Shown: positions 47,101 through 57,972 of the stretch, piece after piece
Layout of the letters: each line of letters begins with the position of its first letter
Position numbering within the stretch: position 1 is the stretch's first letter
Source: Siphonodentalium dalli
Taxonomy: Eukaryota; Mollusca; Scaphopoda; Gadilida; Siphonodentaliidae
Length of the DNA: 64,000 nt
Direction: 5' to 3'
Assembly: GCA_032622095.1 (NCBI GenBank)
Contig: CP136069.1
Location: 184,377,122-184,441,121, forward strand
Program-made: the position numbers and the translations under genes
The notes under the pieces: model-generated
What the model saw: only the letters and a program-made list of their open reading frames with translations
Databases searched by the model: none
Told to the model about the DNA's origin: nothing

Positions 47101-48894
47101 AAACAAAAAGTGCATACGTTGCCCGACACTATATTAATTTCCGAAAATGAACAACTAAATGTACCTACCAATATCGAAGAAATGCAAAAAGAGGACCATA
47201 TTATATCAGACATAATTCGCAAATTAAAATCCGATAAACCACCCGAAAAGATAACAAAGCAATATATATTGAAAGACGGAATTCTATACTATATGTCTGT
47301 ATTTAATGAGCAAGCATCGGAACGCATTCATGTCCCGGAAAAGCTGACTAAGCAGATAATTTCTGAATATCATATTGTCGGTCATTATGGATCCCAACGA
47401 ATGTACCATACCATACGTTTGCGATATTATTGGCCACGAATGTTCCCAATGATAGTCAGTTTCGCCAACAATTGCCACATTTGTAAACAAAGAAATCAAA
47501 ACACTGCCCGTATTCCAAATCAAATGACGGACATACCGAGCCGACCAGGGGAAATGATCGCGATAGATTTAATGGGAAAATTTAACCCACCCACAGCCAG
47601 CGGCAATTCCTACATTCTAACGGTCATAGATTTATTCAGTTTACACAAAATGGCATATGCGCTTCCCACAAAACATGCCGAAGTGGTCGCTGAAAGACTT
47701 ATGACTCAGTATTTCACCATATTTGGTTATCCTGTCTGTCTGGTCTCAGATAATGGGAGTGACGTGAGCAGTGAGGTCTTCAAAATAATATCTAACTACT
47801 ATGTTATTCAGCATCGCAAGACCTCGTATTATAGTCCATTCAGCAACGGATCAAGTGAACGATCTCATCGCGACTACAATGGAATATTAGCCAAATTAAC
47901 GGAAGGAAATCCAACATCATGGGACCTATTTCTCAATTTCGCATCAGAAGCCATGAATTTTCATGTCTCAGCAACGACTCAATTTTCTCCATATTTTTTA
48001 ACTTTCTGCAGACACCCCCAAATAAATATTGACAAGATACTGACACCGCGACAGAAATACACGGGTGAATGCCTCATTCAACAGTTACTAGAGAAGCAGC
48101 ACTTCGCATTTCAATTAGTTAAACAAAATATGAAACAAGTCAAGACGAAACGAAACGAAAACAGTAAAGGTAAAATACCGGAATTTCCCATAGGTTCCCA
48201 GGTCTATGTTAAGAATCACAGACAAACCCATAAACTAGGTATGAAATATGATCCATTTTGGGTGATACTTAAACAAACAGGACCAGTTTCGTATGTAATT
48301 CGTAATCAAATTACAGGCAGTTTATCTAAAAGTCATGCCAAACATTTAAAATTAGCGACGACTAAATGGCATACACCACAATTACAGGAGAACCAGAAAG
48401 TTCGGAAAAGCAGATTTGTATTCCCACATAAGTCATCAACACAAAGCTCCGATGCTGACATATCGAGTAATAGCAACAATTCGGACACCGAAAATGAGAA
48501 CCACGATACAGCCCCTTTAACACAGTTAATACGACAAAACCGCGTCATCCGGGACGGATCGGATTCAAATGAACCAGTGCCCCTACCAGAGATGGCACAT
48601 AAGTTGATAGCATCAAAGCGCGAACATGAAAAACAATCATTTTCATCAACCGAACCATATAACCCTTATGATATGCTAACTCAAAACGATGAAGCAAAAA
48701 TGTACAATGCAAGTTCATCAACCGAGCCATACAATCCGTATGACATGTCAACCCAACAATTAGTACAACAAAACAAGCGTAAAAAGAAGTCCAGTTGCGA
48801 TACATATAACATGTCAACCGAAAATTATGATCCTTTCGATATAACCACTCAAACCGACAAAAATAGCACAGACGAACAGAGCATGTCGATATAG
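44140..48894 (+). CDS. pol: gypsy Pol polyprotein (PR-RT-RH-IN)
   Basis: Open from 44,140. The first ATG is at 44,164 (1,576 residues from there; numbering below uses it), but entry is probably by -1 frameshift from gag. A basic His/Asn-rich linker (1-190) is followed by protease with DSGAS at 215-219. Reverse transcriptase has LCIDLRKLNKITVP, TIDISQAYHVIGV, and FVDD at 660-663 in place of the usual YVDD. RNase H (about 800-930) has YCDASMHSVGG, TEREALAI and RTDHLPL. Integrase has an HHCC finger (HIVGH ... CHICK, about 1068-1105) and catalytic D, D and E in AIDLMGKF, SDNGSD and ERSHRDYNG. A GPY/F-like module (KYDPFWVILKQTGPVSYVI) follows. The tail carries three Tyr/Asn-Pro-Tyr-Asp repeats. 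No chromodomain was seen. Confidence 0.95.
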   Translation, partial: QTLFKHVRMSLKKPQGHSKNHNHHHNTSHQSARHQTKTVFKTPSKHMTINKCPPNDQKLSSYATKPATGTLNTRAAHVTIKEQRHRSDQANKVKPNTSYHADTSTNKHVHSPIINRNSAGHVRTDMNKRLHKIVPKQKDINSEVNTKTRNQRQANRIATVYQNNNNNEPSINCQSINNQSEQMQLHTLPKLKYHAEIAQGLQQQTPCSTIIKIGNQRIRALLDSGASTSCLKYDVYRSLPNKPPLLKEKIILTSATGQNMQVYGSIHLPFKIGSMSLVHKFFILPNLARSAIFGRDFLTDKHVRLYFDLNAFRVGNKTFPMLQDLHIASLLRSRQDIKLPPHSCALVNTKIIGTPDMYETPYLGVSHADIGIFKDEPNVSIMDGIVSASKRDIPVMIMNNSDSYMSIFKGNIVAKTHGLSSDQICQTKAKVPTTNKMNDSQEVFSIENQTNISKAGQKPFKLDDICAPDHHKIELLELVSQYQDVFTNDPNKVGFCDKIVMRVDTKPDAETIFCRAYPTPLHRREHMEKALQKLLDAGIIKKTTNASWSFPALLIRKGIVDHNGNQNYRLCIDLRKLNKITVPLRWYLPSFTEVSSRLQKSKVFSTIDISQAYHVIGVLKEHQEKLTMNTDFGLFSFTRAPFGYCNSSATFLTLIHKALEGLSFVDSFVDDLICHSETEALHKQHLKIVFERLREYGLVARLTKSQFYKKEVTFLGHIVSQNGTRPDPAKVKAIQDVPAPTSVKEVRRVLGIFNFYRNYCKDFSDTAASLIKLTARYAKFAWSEECQNAFDTLKQNLLKVPTLAYPDRNRKMILYCDASMHSVGGSLVQPYPENKLETDIKTPEFPICFVSKKLNHSQRNYSTTEREALAIYVCLKKLNFYLEGSDIEIRTDHLPLVSMFQNTQMANKRIQKWFIEISAYNPKLTYIQGSENIAADFCSRVDPTNQQSMSECSMESEEKTPYDIAINDGSLNILDSQKIKNYVKTIGKQKVHTLPDTILISENEQLNVPTNIEEMQKEDHIISDIIRKLKSDKPPEKITKQYILKDGILYYMSVFNEQASERIHVPEKLTKQIISEYHIVGHYGSQRMYHTIRLRYYWPRMFPMIVSFANNCHICKQRNQNTARIPNQMTDIPSRPGEMIAIDLMGKFNPPTASGNSYILTVIDLFSLHKMAYALPTKHAEVVAERLMTQYFTIFGYPVCLVSDNGSDVSSEVFKIISNYYVIQHRKTSYYSPFSNGSSERSHRDYNGILAKLTEGNPTSWDLFLNFASEAMNFHVSATTQFSPYFLTFCRHPQINIDKILTPRQKYTGECLIQQLLEKQHFAFQLVKQNMKQVKTKRNENSKGKIPEFPIGSQVYVKNHRQTHKLGMKYDPFWVILKQTGPVSYVIRNQITGSLSKSHAKHLKLATTKWHTPQLQENQKVRKSRFVFPHKSSTQSSDADISSNSNNSDTENENHDTAPLTQLIRQNRVIRDGSDSNEPVPLPEMAHKLIASKREHEKQSFSSTEPYNPYDMLTQNDEAKMYNASSSTEPYNPYDMSTQQLVQQNKRKKKSSCDTYNMSTENYDPFDITTQTDKNSTDEQSMSI
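44149..44193 (+). promoter_or_regulatory. -1 ribosomal frameshift signal between gag and pol
   Basis: The heptamer TTTAAAC (44,149-44,155) is in register with gag as T TTA AAC, the classic X-XXY-YYZ slippery site. After 5 nt comes an 8-bp perfect stem, AGAATGTC (44,161-44,168) with GACATTCT (44,186-44,193), around a 17-nt loop. Pol lies in the -1 frame, which opens at 44,140 just after a stop, so slippage here reads straight into pol. The gag stop lies four bases past the heptamer. Confidence 0.85.
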
Positions 48895-51078
48895 GGAAAT
48901 AAAATATGTAAACAACTACCATAATTAGATAACATACATAATCATAAAAGCAACTAACCTCATACACTCAACTCTATATCCAAAAGCACGAAACGAAAAC
49001 AGCTCACACATGTATAAACTTTAACTGAATAAAACTCAACAACTTAACTCCAGGAAACAAACTGACAAAGTAAAAATTACCAATTTCTAACAAAGACGAC
49101 CAGATCTATACCGCGCGAAATGCAAAGAATATTATTGGACAATCTCCACCTATCATAAATAAATAGCACCCTGTCGTAAAAAGACACAATACAAAGAGAG
49201 AATTGTCATCGCGCAAAACCAGGACTGCCAGACCATGTGCAGTGCATGTAACACGATATGGCAATCACACACGCACCAAGTGGGTGACATATTTCTTTTC
49301 ACCAACCCGCCCAGATGCACAAAATCGAGGCTTAATTAATCAAAGAAACCGATCTGAACTATACAAAGTGGGTTGGCCAATAATACAGAAATTTAACGCC
49401 ATGTACCCGTATATATCACGCACATGGCCCCCTCACAGCAAGGCAATATTTCATCACCAGCAAGTTATCACCTGGCGGCCAACACGCTTTATTATCGCAT
49501 CAATCAACAATTCGGGAGACGCGAATAACTTCGACCTCTTCAAATTTCAGGCGAATCGCATGCATTAATTTAAATGCTAAATCAAAGCAAGTAACATGAA
49601 GCATTTCCACTCATACAAGTTTAGATGCCAAGTTCATAATTTGTCAGACAGTTTTGCCTCATTAGCACTCAGATAATAGCAGGTGTCACGGCGGACACAG
49701 AGACTAATTAAATTATTCACGCCCCATCTTCGGAATAATTATCACAGACACCGAATAAGCAATTACGTCATAATGAATCGTGTTAATCACCCCAACGGTA
49801 AACCCATAATTTGATATCATACACTTAATCACGCGTAGTTACCACCCTGTGTTCAATCCAATGCAATAGCGACGATTCATGCGCAAAATCATCGCTAATC
49901 TGGCCGGGTAAAAAGTGGATCATTAAATGGATCCCGTACAGAAGTGCAGTCAAAGTCTGATCAACTTCGATTCCACATAGATCAAATGAACAAGTATAGA
50001 GGCCAGGAAACGCATCTCAACACATACGCGTAACTACTCTTCATATAAACATATCATGATTCATTATACTCCCAAAGATAGCTTTACCGGTTCAAGTTAT
50101 CCAAATAATCACAATTATATACCGCTTGTAAAATATCTTAATCTCAAGTGTCAAAATCGCCCCACGCTACATCGACAAATACAATTGTCACATGGCGGGG
50201 TATGACAATAACATAGGCTGAAATGATGGCCTACATTAAGGGACAAGCGCATATATCTCAGAATATAACTTTAATTGTGATGTAGCAATGCCAAGCATCA
50301 ATGATGACCGAATCAGTCGATATTTTAACCGTACGCGCGCGATGTAAAACTTCAAACCCAAGTACCCAGTTGATATCGTACTCCAGTATAAATCATACGA
50401 CATTATGTGAAAACAAATTTATTTCTATCTCAACCACAAATATCACATGAATGCAAATGGCAGCCCATGTTTGAAGCAATCGCACAAATCCCAATATTTG
50501 TATATACAAAGCACGACTAACAACAGAGCCTACACCCCTCCCTCAATATTTAAACCAATTGAGTCCCACCCGAATCATTTTAATCATGTAACAGTTCTCC
50601 CGATTTTTTTTATTATCATGATAATTTTAATCATTATTATCCAACCCCATTTCCAAGTCATTACAACCGAATGCCTCCAAAAATACAAGTTTTGCAAACG
50701 CACATCTTATCGCAATAATGAAACAGTTTGTCCACAAGCCAGGAGCCGGAAGTGGACATTAGCGCTCGCCAATCGAGCACATCCATGAACTCTTGAACGA
50801 AGTATCGTTCACCCACTGATTGTTCAACATAATTATTATTGCATTACATGTATTCTAATGTCATTTATATTGATACCCTTTATATTATCACACTTATGTT
50901 ACCTCATCATGCCAAACCTCTTCATAATGCATATGGCTTCAACATGTACATAGATATATATATTCAATTTATACAATTTTTGCTGATGACCACACATCGT
51001 AACTTATATGCATACCGAAGTATCCAACCCTTAGATTTTAACACCAGTAGTCAAAATCTGAAAATAAGGGAGACCTTA
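48895..51078 (+). other. gypsy 3' internal region, no clear env
   Basis: 2.2 kb between pol and the 3' LTR. The best ATG frame is 50,447-50,788 (113 residues) with a hydrophobic stretch, VLPIFFIIMIILIIIIQP, that could span a membrane, followed by a Cys-containing tail. It lacks recognisable Env features. A frame at 49,203-49,568 begins without ATG. A purine-rich candidate polypurine tract, AAAATAAGGGAGA, lies at about 51,061-51,073 just before the LTR. Confidence 0.5.
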
Positions 51079-51623
51079 TGTAGAGTAATGATCCCTGATA
51101 CATACTAAACATATATATCTCAACCGATGGGGGGGGGGAGACAGGAATATACTATGTAGAGTAACGATCCCTGATACATACTAAACATAGCTATCTTAAC
51201 CGATGGGGGGAGACTGGAATATAATCGAACTATAAGTGACCCCAACCAAATTGCCAAGGTCATACTCGGAGAGGCCGCGACCTATGAGTTATGCAATACT
51301 AGCCACAAAGGAAAGAAGTTATTATGTAATAATTCCCAGTTCACCCATGGGTCAGTACAGACAAAGAGATGCACTAATGACGGCTACCAGTCATTAGCGA
51401 TATATAAACCAGACATTAATCTACTCTTCAATGAGTTTCGGTCTTCAGACTAATTGGCAGGCATCAACATCAGGTCGCTAATTAATAAGCGACGCTTTCG
51501 GTCGTTCTATGACATCTATGATTGATTCACAATTATGTATCATTTACCATCCCAAGCTGTTGACTATACATTGATATTAGATGTGAATAAATGATATACA
51601 AGAACTGACTTCATTCTTCCACA
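51079..51623 (+). mobile_element. 3' LTR of the gypsy element (545 bp)
   Basis: TG...CA ended, with the same 73-bp 5' duplication, TATA box and AATAAA as the 5' LTR. The differences I see are ATATAT for ATATCT near its start, a ten-G rather than seven-G tract, and GTTATTATG for GTTCTTATG. Confidence 0.95.
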
Positions 51624-52880
51624 GATATCCACACAGTGCACGTTTTTTCCGCACTTTTTCCCAGAATTATGGCCCTTTGTTGGACTTAGAGTAAAACGTG
51701 TCAACGCGGCTATAACAAACATTATGCTGTGGATGTCTTTATTATTGTTTTTCGTTGTCCGTTGGAATGGTAATAGCACAGGTTGTGGGGAAGGATGTCC
51801 ACATACTACGGATTTCGTCCATGAATTTTTACCATAGTTACGGCCCTTGTTTGACTTTGAATTTGTGAAATTTGTGTCCGAAAGAACATTTCAGCTTGTA
51901 ACTCGGGTGTTAATTGTCGGATTTCGTTGTCCTTTGGCATGGTGATAATGTAAAATCCGTTTAATTCGTGGGGGAGGGGGGGTCTGTTTTGGTCAACCAC
52001 GAAATCAACATCCAACGAAATAATTGACTCTTGAGTTGAATGAGCAAATAATAATATAGGAGATGGAAATGAAGATTGGGCATTACGTCTGTTTTCGACA
52101 TGTAGTAAAACACAGGAGACGATATGAAACATAATCTTTTAAAATAAAATATCATTCATTCACTGAATACAAAATGTAAACTGATCATCTGATCCCTTCT
52201 ATGATAGTTTGTATAAATAATGCTCAATATAGTGATCTCTTAATAAAGACTAATGGATTCACCACGTGCAGACTACATAAACAATAAATAACTACCTGGT
52301 TACCAACGGGTGAAGGGAATTGCACAATACGTTCCGACCATCCTACCCGGCCTGCGGCCGGAAAACTACCCAATCAGCTGGTTACCATTTGAAATGAAGC
52401 TGGTAGCTATTATGGTAGTGATTGCGTAGTGTGATTTCAGCTCCGGAATTCCTTGGGGTCTAATTTATCAATAGCAACCAGTCAGATATGACACGAAGCT
52501 GTTATTGTATAGGACCCGTTGATGTGCATAAATATGATATCTGATCCACGAATCCATGTCCCGACGAAAAAGCATTTTGATGACAAACCACGAAAACTGA
52601 TGCCGACAAAAAAGCTGTTCACAGTAGCACAGGTTGGTGGAAAAGATACCCACACACTACGGATTTCGTCCATTAATTTTTACGAGAGTAACGGCCCTTG
52701 TTTGACTTGGAAATGTGTGAATTGAGGATTCGGGGGTACATGTATATAGTTGAGACCTTCACCCGTCCGTCCTTCGCAGTGCAGGGTTTGTCCGCATTTC
52801 CCCAGAGTTATGGCCCTTTGCCAGATTTATGAACCGGGGTTAAACTGAGAGACATTTCCCAGTATTACTTAATTTTGTCT
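51624..52880 (+). repeat. dispersed repeat with roughly 160-bp units
   Basis: Units carry GGATNTCCACAYACTRCGGA, then GTTAYGGCCCTTTGT or CCCTTGTTTGACTT. They start near 51,624, 51,787, 52,630 and 52,775; the last begins after GAGACCTTCACCCGTCCGTCC. The interval 51,965-52,560 is unlike the units and holds no recognised gene. The tandem, roughly 160-bp structure recalls bivalve repeat families (not checked). Confidence 0.6.
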
Positions 52881-52984
52881 CAAATATAGCCAATGTTGAG
52901 CGTACAGTCGGAGGACATTGACCCATGCTTGGCGGCGTTACCATTGTTATTTAATATAATTGTTTATTAGTACTCCTTTAGATA

Positions 52985-55375
52985 GTGGTATGTTGACTCA
53001 AGTTTCCCACATAAACAGAAGGGGTATATTCTGATCATCTGTCAGGTCACAACTTAGGTGACTGCAGTTCAGTCTTAACCGGGTATGAAGGATATGAGAT
53101 TTACGGCATTGACTGCGATAAACATAGGCAGATGGGCCTCTATTGTCATGTGTGGGTTCCTTTTTGAAGTTTTCCAGTGTATTTGCTTTTTGTAGTTTCC
53201 GGCAGTTGATTCCATTCAGTAATTGCAGCTGGTAAGAAAGAATCCATATAGTAGTCATAGTTAATATTCGGGGGTAGTCTTATATGTTCAAATCTGAAGT
53301 TATATCTGGGAATTGTTTGCATGCCTGAATCGGTCGTGCATAATTTCTTGAAATTGATGGAGCTGTTTCACGTATCATTTTACCTAATTGGCATAGCTTG
53401 TGTTTTCTACGACGTGAGGAGAGGAGTTCCCAGCCAGTTTCTGATAAAAGACGCGCATTACTCGCACTGATTGTTGCATCTGTTACTATTCGGGCCATTT
53501 CATATTGATCCTTTTAAATTTCATCACTAAGATATTCAGGGCAGTTATTGCACACAGGGGAGGCGTATTCCAGTATTGGTCGAATAAATGAGAAATGTAT
53601 TTGTCAAAGCGCCACTCTACATAGCCTGTATCTCTGTTCACACGTACTAAATTACTATATCCGAAGTAGCACGAGCGCCTAATAAGAAATATATGATTGA
53701 TACTAGACTCGGCTCCATGCTTTATCAATCATAGACCTGATATGAATACCCCACGAGCCCGTGTTATCAAAATAATTCCCAGATGTTAATGGCTGTCAAT
53801 CTCGACAATTGTCGTCGGTGGGTGATATACTGGTATTTCTTTCATGGAGACTAAGGGTCAATCCACACCGGACGCGAGCGCGCGATTATAACGACCGTTT
53901 TATGTCGTCCGTATAGCAGGTCAAAGCGCGCGACTTTTATATTCACACCGCAAGCGACTGAATCGCTGACCACGAGGCGATCACAGCAGTGATTTTATGC
54001 TTCGTCGATTTCTCGCTTTGTGGCAAACCAGCAGGATAATTGGGTCGCTGTCAAATAGGAAATTTTCGGTCGTATTCCTCCTATTTGAAGACGACAAATT
54101 CATTCGTCGTTGCGATAACAAAGGTGGCGGAGGACTTTAGCGACTGCTGATAACTGAAGTGCAAGGATAAATGAGTATAGCAAATGAGGATATGAGTAAT
54201 AACAGGATCGTCTGATTAATGTTTGGTCCCAATCCATTCCGAGCTTGTGAGGTCACTTTGCCCCAATTTTGCACCCCCCCCCCCCCCGATAAAAAAAACC
54301 TCACAAACTGGAATTATAGAATGAAATTCAATTAGACGCAATTGCTATGAGAATTTAGGAAGCCCGTGTATCAATCCACTTGACATACCATATTTGACAA
54401 TTAAATGAGTTTAAAAAACTCTTACATGTATATGTTTAGCAAATTCTTATTAAAATGTCCATATACATTGTATTTATGACATGCCTGTAAATGATGCGGG
54501 CAAACGATTACCTACCCAAACCATCGCGCGCGACGATGCGATCCAGTCGGTTTCGGTGTGAATATAAAAATCGTGCGTTTAAAACCGCTACGGACGACAG
54601 AAAACGGCCGTTATAATCGCGCGATCGCACCCGGTGTGGATTGACCATAAGGGAGCTACCGTTTCAGGGGATTGAATTTTACAAGCCATTCTGATGCCCA
54701 CCACATGATAGTTTCGAGGTCATCATTGATTAGTTTTGCGGCCATAGTCGGGTTTTAGATAGTGAGAAATAGAGAAATGTCATCAGCAAACAGACGAATA
54801 TTACACCGTATAGTTTCAGTTATATAATTAATCTGAAAAAAGAAACAAACAAAAGAGGGCCTAATACAGAGCCATGTGGGACACGGGTTGATAATTCTTG
54901 TAATTCCGAATGTATGCCGTCTGTGACAACTCGTTGGTGCCAGCATTCAAGATACGATTTCATTAAGTTATACAAGTTTCCACATATACCCATTTCGTCA
55001 GTGTATTCAAGAGGCCACTGTGCCATACTTTATCGAATGCTTTACTTTAAATTACTTATGTCGCATGCAGCATACACACCGGACCTCTTTTCCGTCGTCT
55101 AGTGATCGACATAATTATGTTGTTATATATTTCGATGAGTTGGAAAACTGTTGAGTCATTGCGCATAAAATCAGCTTGGTTAAATGATAGAAGTTTGTTT
55201 CTTTAATAAATTCCCATAGATATTTATAAATACATTTTTCATAGACCTTGGAGACACAGCTTAGAAGGAAAATAATTTGATATTAGTCTGGGATCTCCGT
55301 ACATTTTCAAAACTCTCGGACTTACTCCGTCGCGCGGGCCCACTGGACTTAGATATTTTGAGACTTTTTAAAGCT
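52985..55375 (-). pseudogene. degraded Jockey/CR1-like LINE, interrupted
   Basis: Reading the minus strand with frameshifts gives, in order: GPRDGVSPRVLK (about 55,310), FEKCIYKHLWEF (about 55,230), GICGNLYNLMKSYL, HGSVLGPLLFV, then IRLFADDISLFLTI (the reverse transcriptase catalytic motif, about 54,775) and MAAKLINDDLETI. After a break at 53,855-54,647 come HLGIIL, FIRPILEYASPV, NCPEYLSDE, LLSETGWELLSSRRRKHKL and SFLPAAITEWNQLPET, ending with LHTRLRLNCSHL near 53,060. These are consecutive pieces of one non-LTR reverse transcriptase. Many stops mark it as inactive. Confidence 0.85.
53855..54647. mobile_element. Harbinger-like element inside the LINE (793 bp)
   Basis: Long imperfect inverted ends of roughly 100 bp, beginning GGGTCAATCCACACCGG at the left and the complement of TGGTCAATCCACACCGG at the right, and sharing CGCGCGATTATAACG and TTTATATTCACACCG. 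Flanked by TAA (53,852-53,854 and 54,648-54,650). The LINE reads on either side, so the limits are firm. A poly-C tract lies at 54,277-54,292. No coding region. Confidence 0.85.
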
Positions 55376-55545
55376 TGGTAAAATTAATGTCAAGGGCCGC
55401 GATTTTTATATCGCTTGCTATGGATATGGGGTTATCAGGATTGAACACTGACGTCATCGACAGAAAACATCTGTCGTCGAAGCTTCTTACAGACAAAGCC
55501 AAACGTGTGCATCTTAAAATAAGCTTAAGCATGTTGTTGAACTCC

Positions 55546-56978
55546 CAAGTAATCTCTATGCTGTATCAAGTAATCTCTATGCTGTATCAATTAATCTCTA
55601 TGCTGTATCAATTAATCTCTATGCTGTATCAAGTAATCTCTATGCTGTATCAAGTAATCTCTATGCTGTATCAAGTAATCTCTATGCTGTATCAAGTAAT
55701 CTCTATGCTGTATCAAGTAATCTCTATGCTGTATCAAGTAATCTCTATGCTGTATCAAGTAATCTCTATGCTGTATCAAGTAATCTCTATGATGTATCAA
55801 GTAATCTCTATGCTGTATCAAGTAATCTCTATGCTGTATCAATTAATCTCTATGCTGTATCAAGTAATCTCTATGATGTATCAAGTAATCTCTATGCTGT
55901 ATCAAGTAATCTCTATGCTGTATCAATTGATCTCTATGCTGTATCAAGTAATCTCTATGCTGTATCAAGTAATCTCTATGCTGTATCAAGTAATCTCTAT
56001 GCTGTATCAAGTAATATCTGTGCTGTATCAAGTAATCTCTATGCTGTATCAAGTAATCTCTATGCTGTATCAAGTAATCTCTATGCTGTATCAAGTAATC
56101 TCTATGCTGTATCAAGTAATCTCTATGCTGTATCAAGTAATCTCTATGCTGTATCAAGTAATCTCTATGATGTATCAAGTAATCTCTATGCTGTATCAAG
56201 TAATCTCTATGCTGTATCAAGTAATCTCTATGCTGTATCAATAAATCTCTATGCTGTATCAAGTAATCTCTATGCTGTATCAAGTAATCTCTATGCTGTA
56301 TCAAGTAATCTCTATGCTGTATCAAGTAATTTCTATGCTGTATCAAGTAATCTCTATGCTGTATCAAGTAATCTCTATGCTGTATCAAGTAATCTCTATG
56401 CTGTATCAAGTAATCTCTATGCTGTATCAAGTAATCTCTATGCTGTATCAAGTAATCTCTATGCTGTATCAAGTAATCTCTATGCTGTATCAAGTAATCT
56501 CTATGCTGTATCAAGTAATATCTATGCTGTATCAAGTAATCTCTATGCTGTATCAAGTAATATCTATGCTGTATCAAGTTATCTCTATGCTGTATCAAGT
56601 AATCTCTATGCTGTATCAAGTAATCTCTATGCTGTATCAATTAATCTCTATGCTGTATCAAGTAATCTCTATGCTGTATCAATTAATCTCTATGCTGTAT
56701 CAAGTAATCTCTATGCTGTATCAAGTAATCTCTATGCTGTATCAAGTAATCTCTATGATGTATCAAGTAATCTCTATGATGTATCAAGTAATCTCTATGC
56801 TGTATCAAGTAATCTCTATGCTGTATCAAGTAATCTCTATGCTGTATCAAGTAATCTCTATGATGTATCAAGTAATCTCTATGATGTATCAAGTAATCTC
56901 TATGCTGTATCAAGTAATCTCTATGTTGTATCAAGTAATCTCTATGCTGTATCAAGTAATCTCTATGCTGTATCAAAT
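55546..56978 (+). repeat. 21-bp tandem array, about 68 copies
   Basis: The unit is CAAGTAATCTCTATGCTGTA plus T, with common variants ATGATG for ATGCTG, CAATTAATC and AATATC. At 21 bp (seven codons) it is open on both strands, reading QVISMLY on plus and DYLIQHR on minus. The plus frame begins in unique DNA at 55,375 but shows no signal peptide, splice site or known domain. I treat it as a minisatellite. Confidence 0.95.
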
Positions 56979-57139
56979 AACGGTATTGTAACGTATTATG
57001 TATAATGAGTATCTTATATTATTGGGAAATATATATGTTTACACCAACACTGAGTAGAAACTAATTATCAAGATCTCGGTCACCCAATAACATCCGTGAT
57101 AGAACAGGATATGTGTTTATTGAGGTTATCGAGATTTAA

Positions 57140-57565
57140 CCCTTTACCCAACAAACCGGCCAAAAACGCCCAAATAAAGCTTCAACAGCCTAAATTATCT
57201 TGGGTCTGTCTCAATAACAACATACAAATATGGATATCATTGGAACCGGTTCATTGACCACATTGTGATGGTTACAGTTATGCCCTGTGCCAATGCATTC
57301 TCTTATATATGCGAGTCGACCATAGGTCGCCTCGCATATATAAGAGAATGCATTGGCCTAAAGAAATTATTTTTTTAATACTGTTTACCATTTTTTCTTA
57401 CATTTTTTAACAATTTTTATAATATTTTTCTACATTCTTTGACAATTTTATCATTTTTAATATGTGTTAAGCCAATGCATTCTCTTATATATGCGAGGCG
57501 ACCTATGGTCGACTCGCATATATAAGAGAATGCATTGGCACAGGGCCGTTCTGTTGGGTAAAGGG
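57140..57565. mobile_element. piggyBac-like non-autonomous element carrying twin hairpin copy 4
   Basis: TTAA at 57,136-57,139 and 57,566-57,569 flank 22-bp inverted ends, CCCTTTACCCAACAAACCGG at the left and the complement of CCCTTTACCCAACAGAACGG at the right. CCC starts and TTAA flanks are piggyBac hallmarks. Inside, 57,282-57,546 is a twin-hairpin unit. Confidence 0.8.
57282..57546. mobile_element. twin-hairpin element, copy 4
   Basis: Hairpins at 57,290-57,356 and 57,472-57,538, each 67 nt with fully complementary 26-bp arms and the same TCGACCATAGGTCGC loop as copies 1 and 2. The AT-rich spacer is 115 nt and differs in sequence from copies 1 and 2. Boundaries are CCCTGTGCC and GGCACAGGG; inner edges are GGCCTAA and TTAAGCC. 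Confidence 0.9.
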
Positions 57566-57587
57566 TTAACAGTGTAGCTACACTTAA

Positions 57588-57972
57588 AGGTACTCAATCC
57601 GATCAGACCCTCATAAATTACTATTTCTTTGGCTTCGGGGGTAAAAAAATATTTGATTCGACGCTTCAGAGTGATCAGATATCAATTTTTGAAGTTTTGT
57701 AATTCTACTGTTTGTGGCCCAGAAACACGCCGTCAAAAGGATGGTCTCGGTCAAAATTGCTTTATTATTACCACTTGATTTTAGAGTTATCCATCTTCGT
57801 ACGTGTTTCCGTGGCAATTATTAGTACACATCTCGAGAAATAACAAACTTCAAAAATCAATATCTGATAACTCTGAGCGTTGATGGGTGGGTTCCTCGAC
57901 TCGAATCAAATATTTTTTACCCCTGAAGCCAAAAAATAGTTATTTAGGAGCGTTAATTCTGATTGAGTACCT
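57588..57972. mobile_element. TTAA-flanked element with about 80-bp inverted ends
   Basis: TTAA at 57,584-57,587 and 57,973-57,976 around AGGTACTCAATC ends. The arms share TTTGGCTTC(G/A)GGGGTAAA and AATATTTGATTCGA. It starts 14 bp after the TTAA of the previous element. Confidence 0.85.

Larger units (their letters stand above)
41881..51623 (+). mobile_element. Ty3/gypsy LTR retrotransposon, complete
   Basis: Order: 5' LTR, leader, gag, pol (protease, reverse transcriptase, RNase H, integrase), a 2.2-kb 3' region and 3' LTR, flanked by GATA. Protease-RT-RH-integrase order is the gypsy arrangement. Nearly identical LTRs and intact frames point to a recent insertion. It lies inside a dispersed repeat and, if exon 1 is right, within intron 1 of the channel gene in the same orientation. 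Confidence 0.95.

Noticed and set aside
48545-48967. 140-codon minus-strand frame overlapping the end of pol
   Set aside because: Antisense shadow of the Pol C-terminal repeat.
49203-49568. 121-codon frame after pol as an env gene
   Set aside because: Begins without ATG, and has no signal peptide or membrane anchor.
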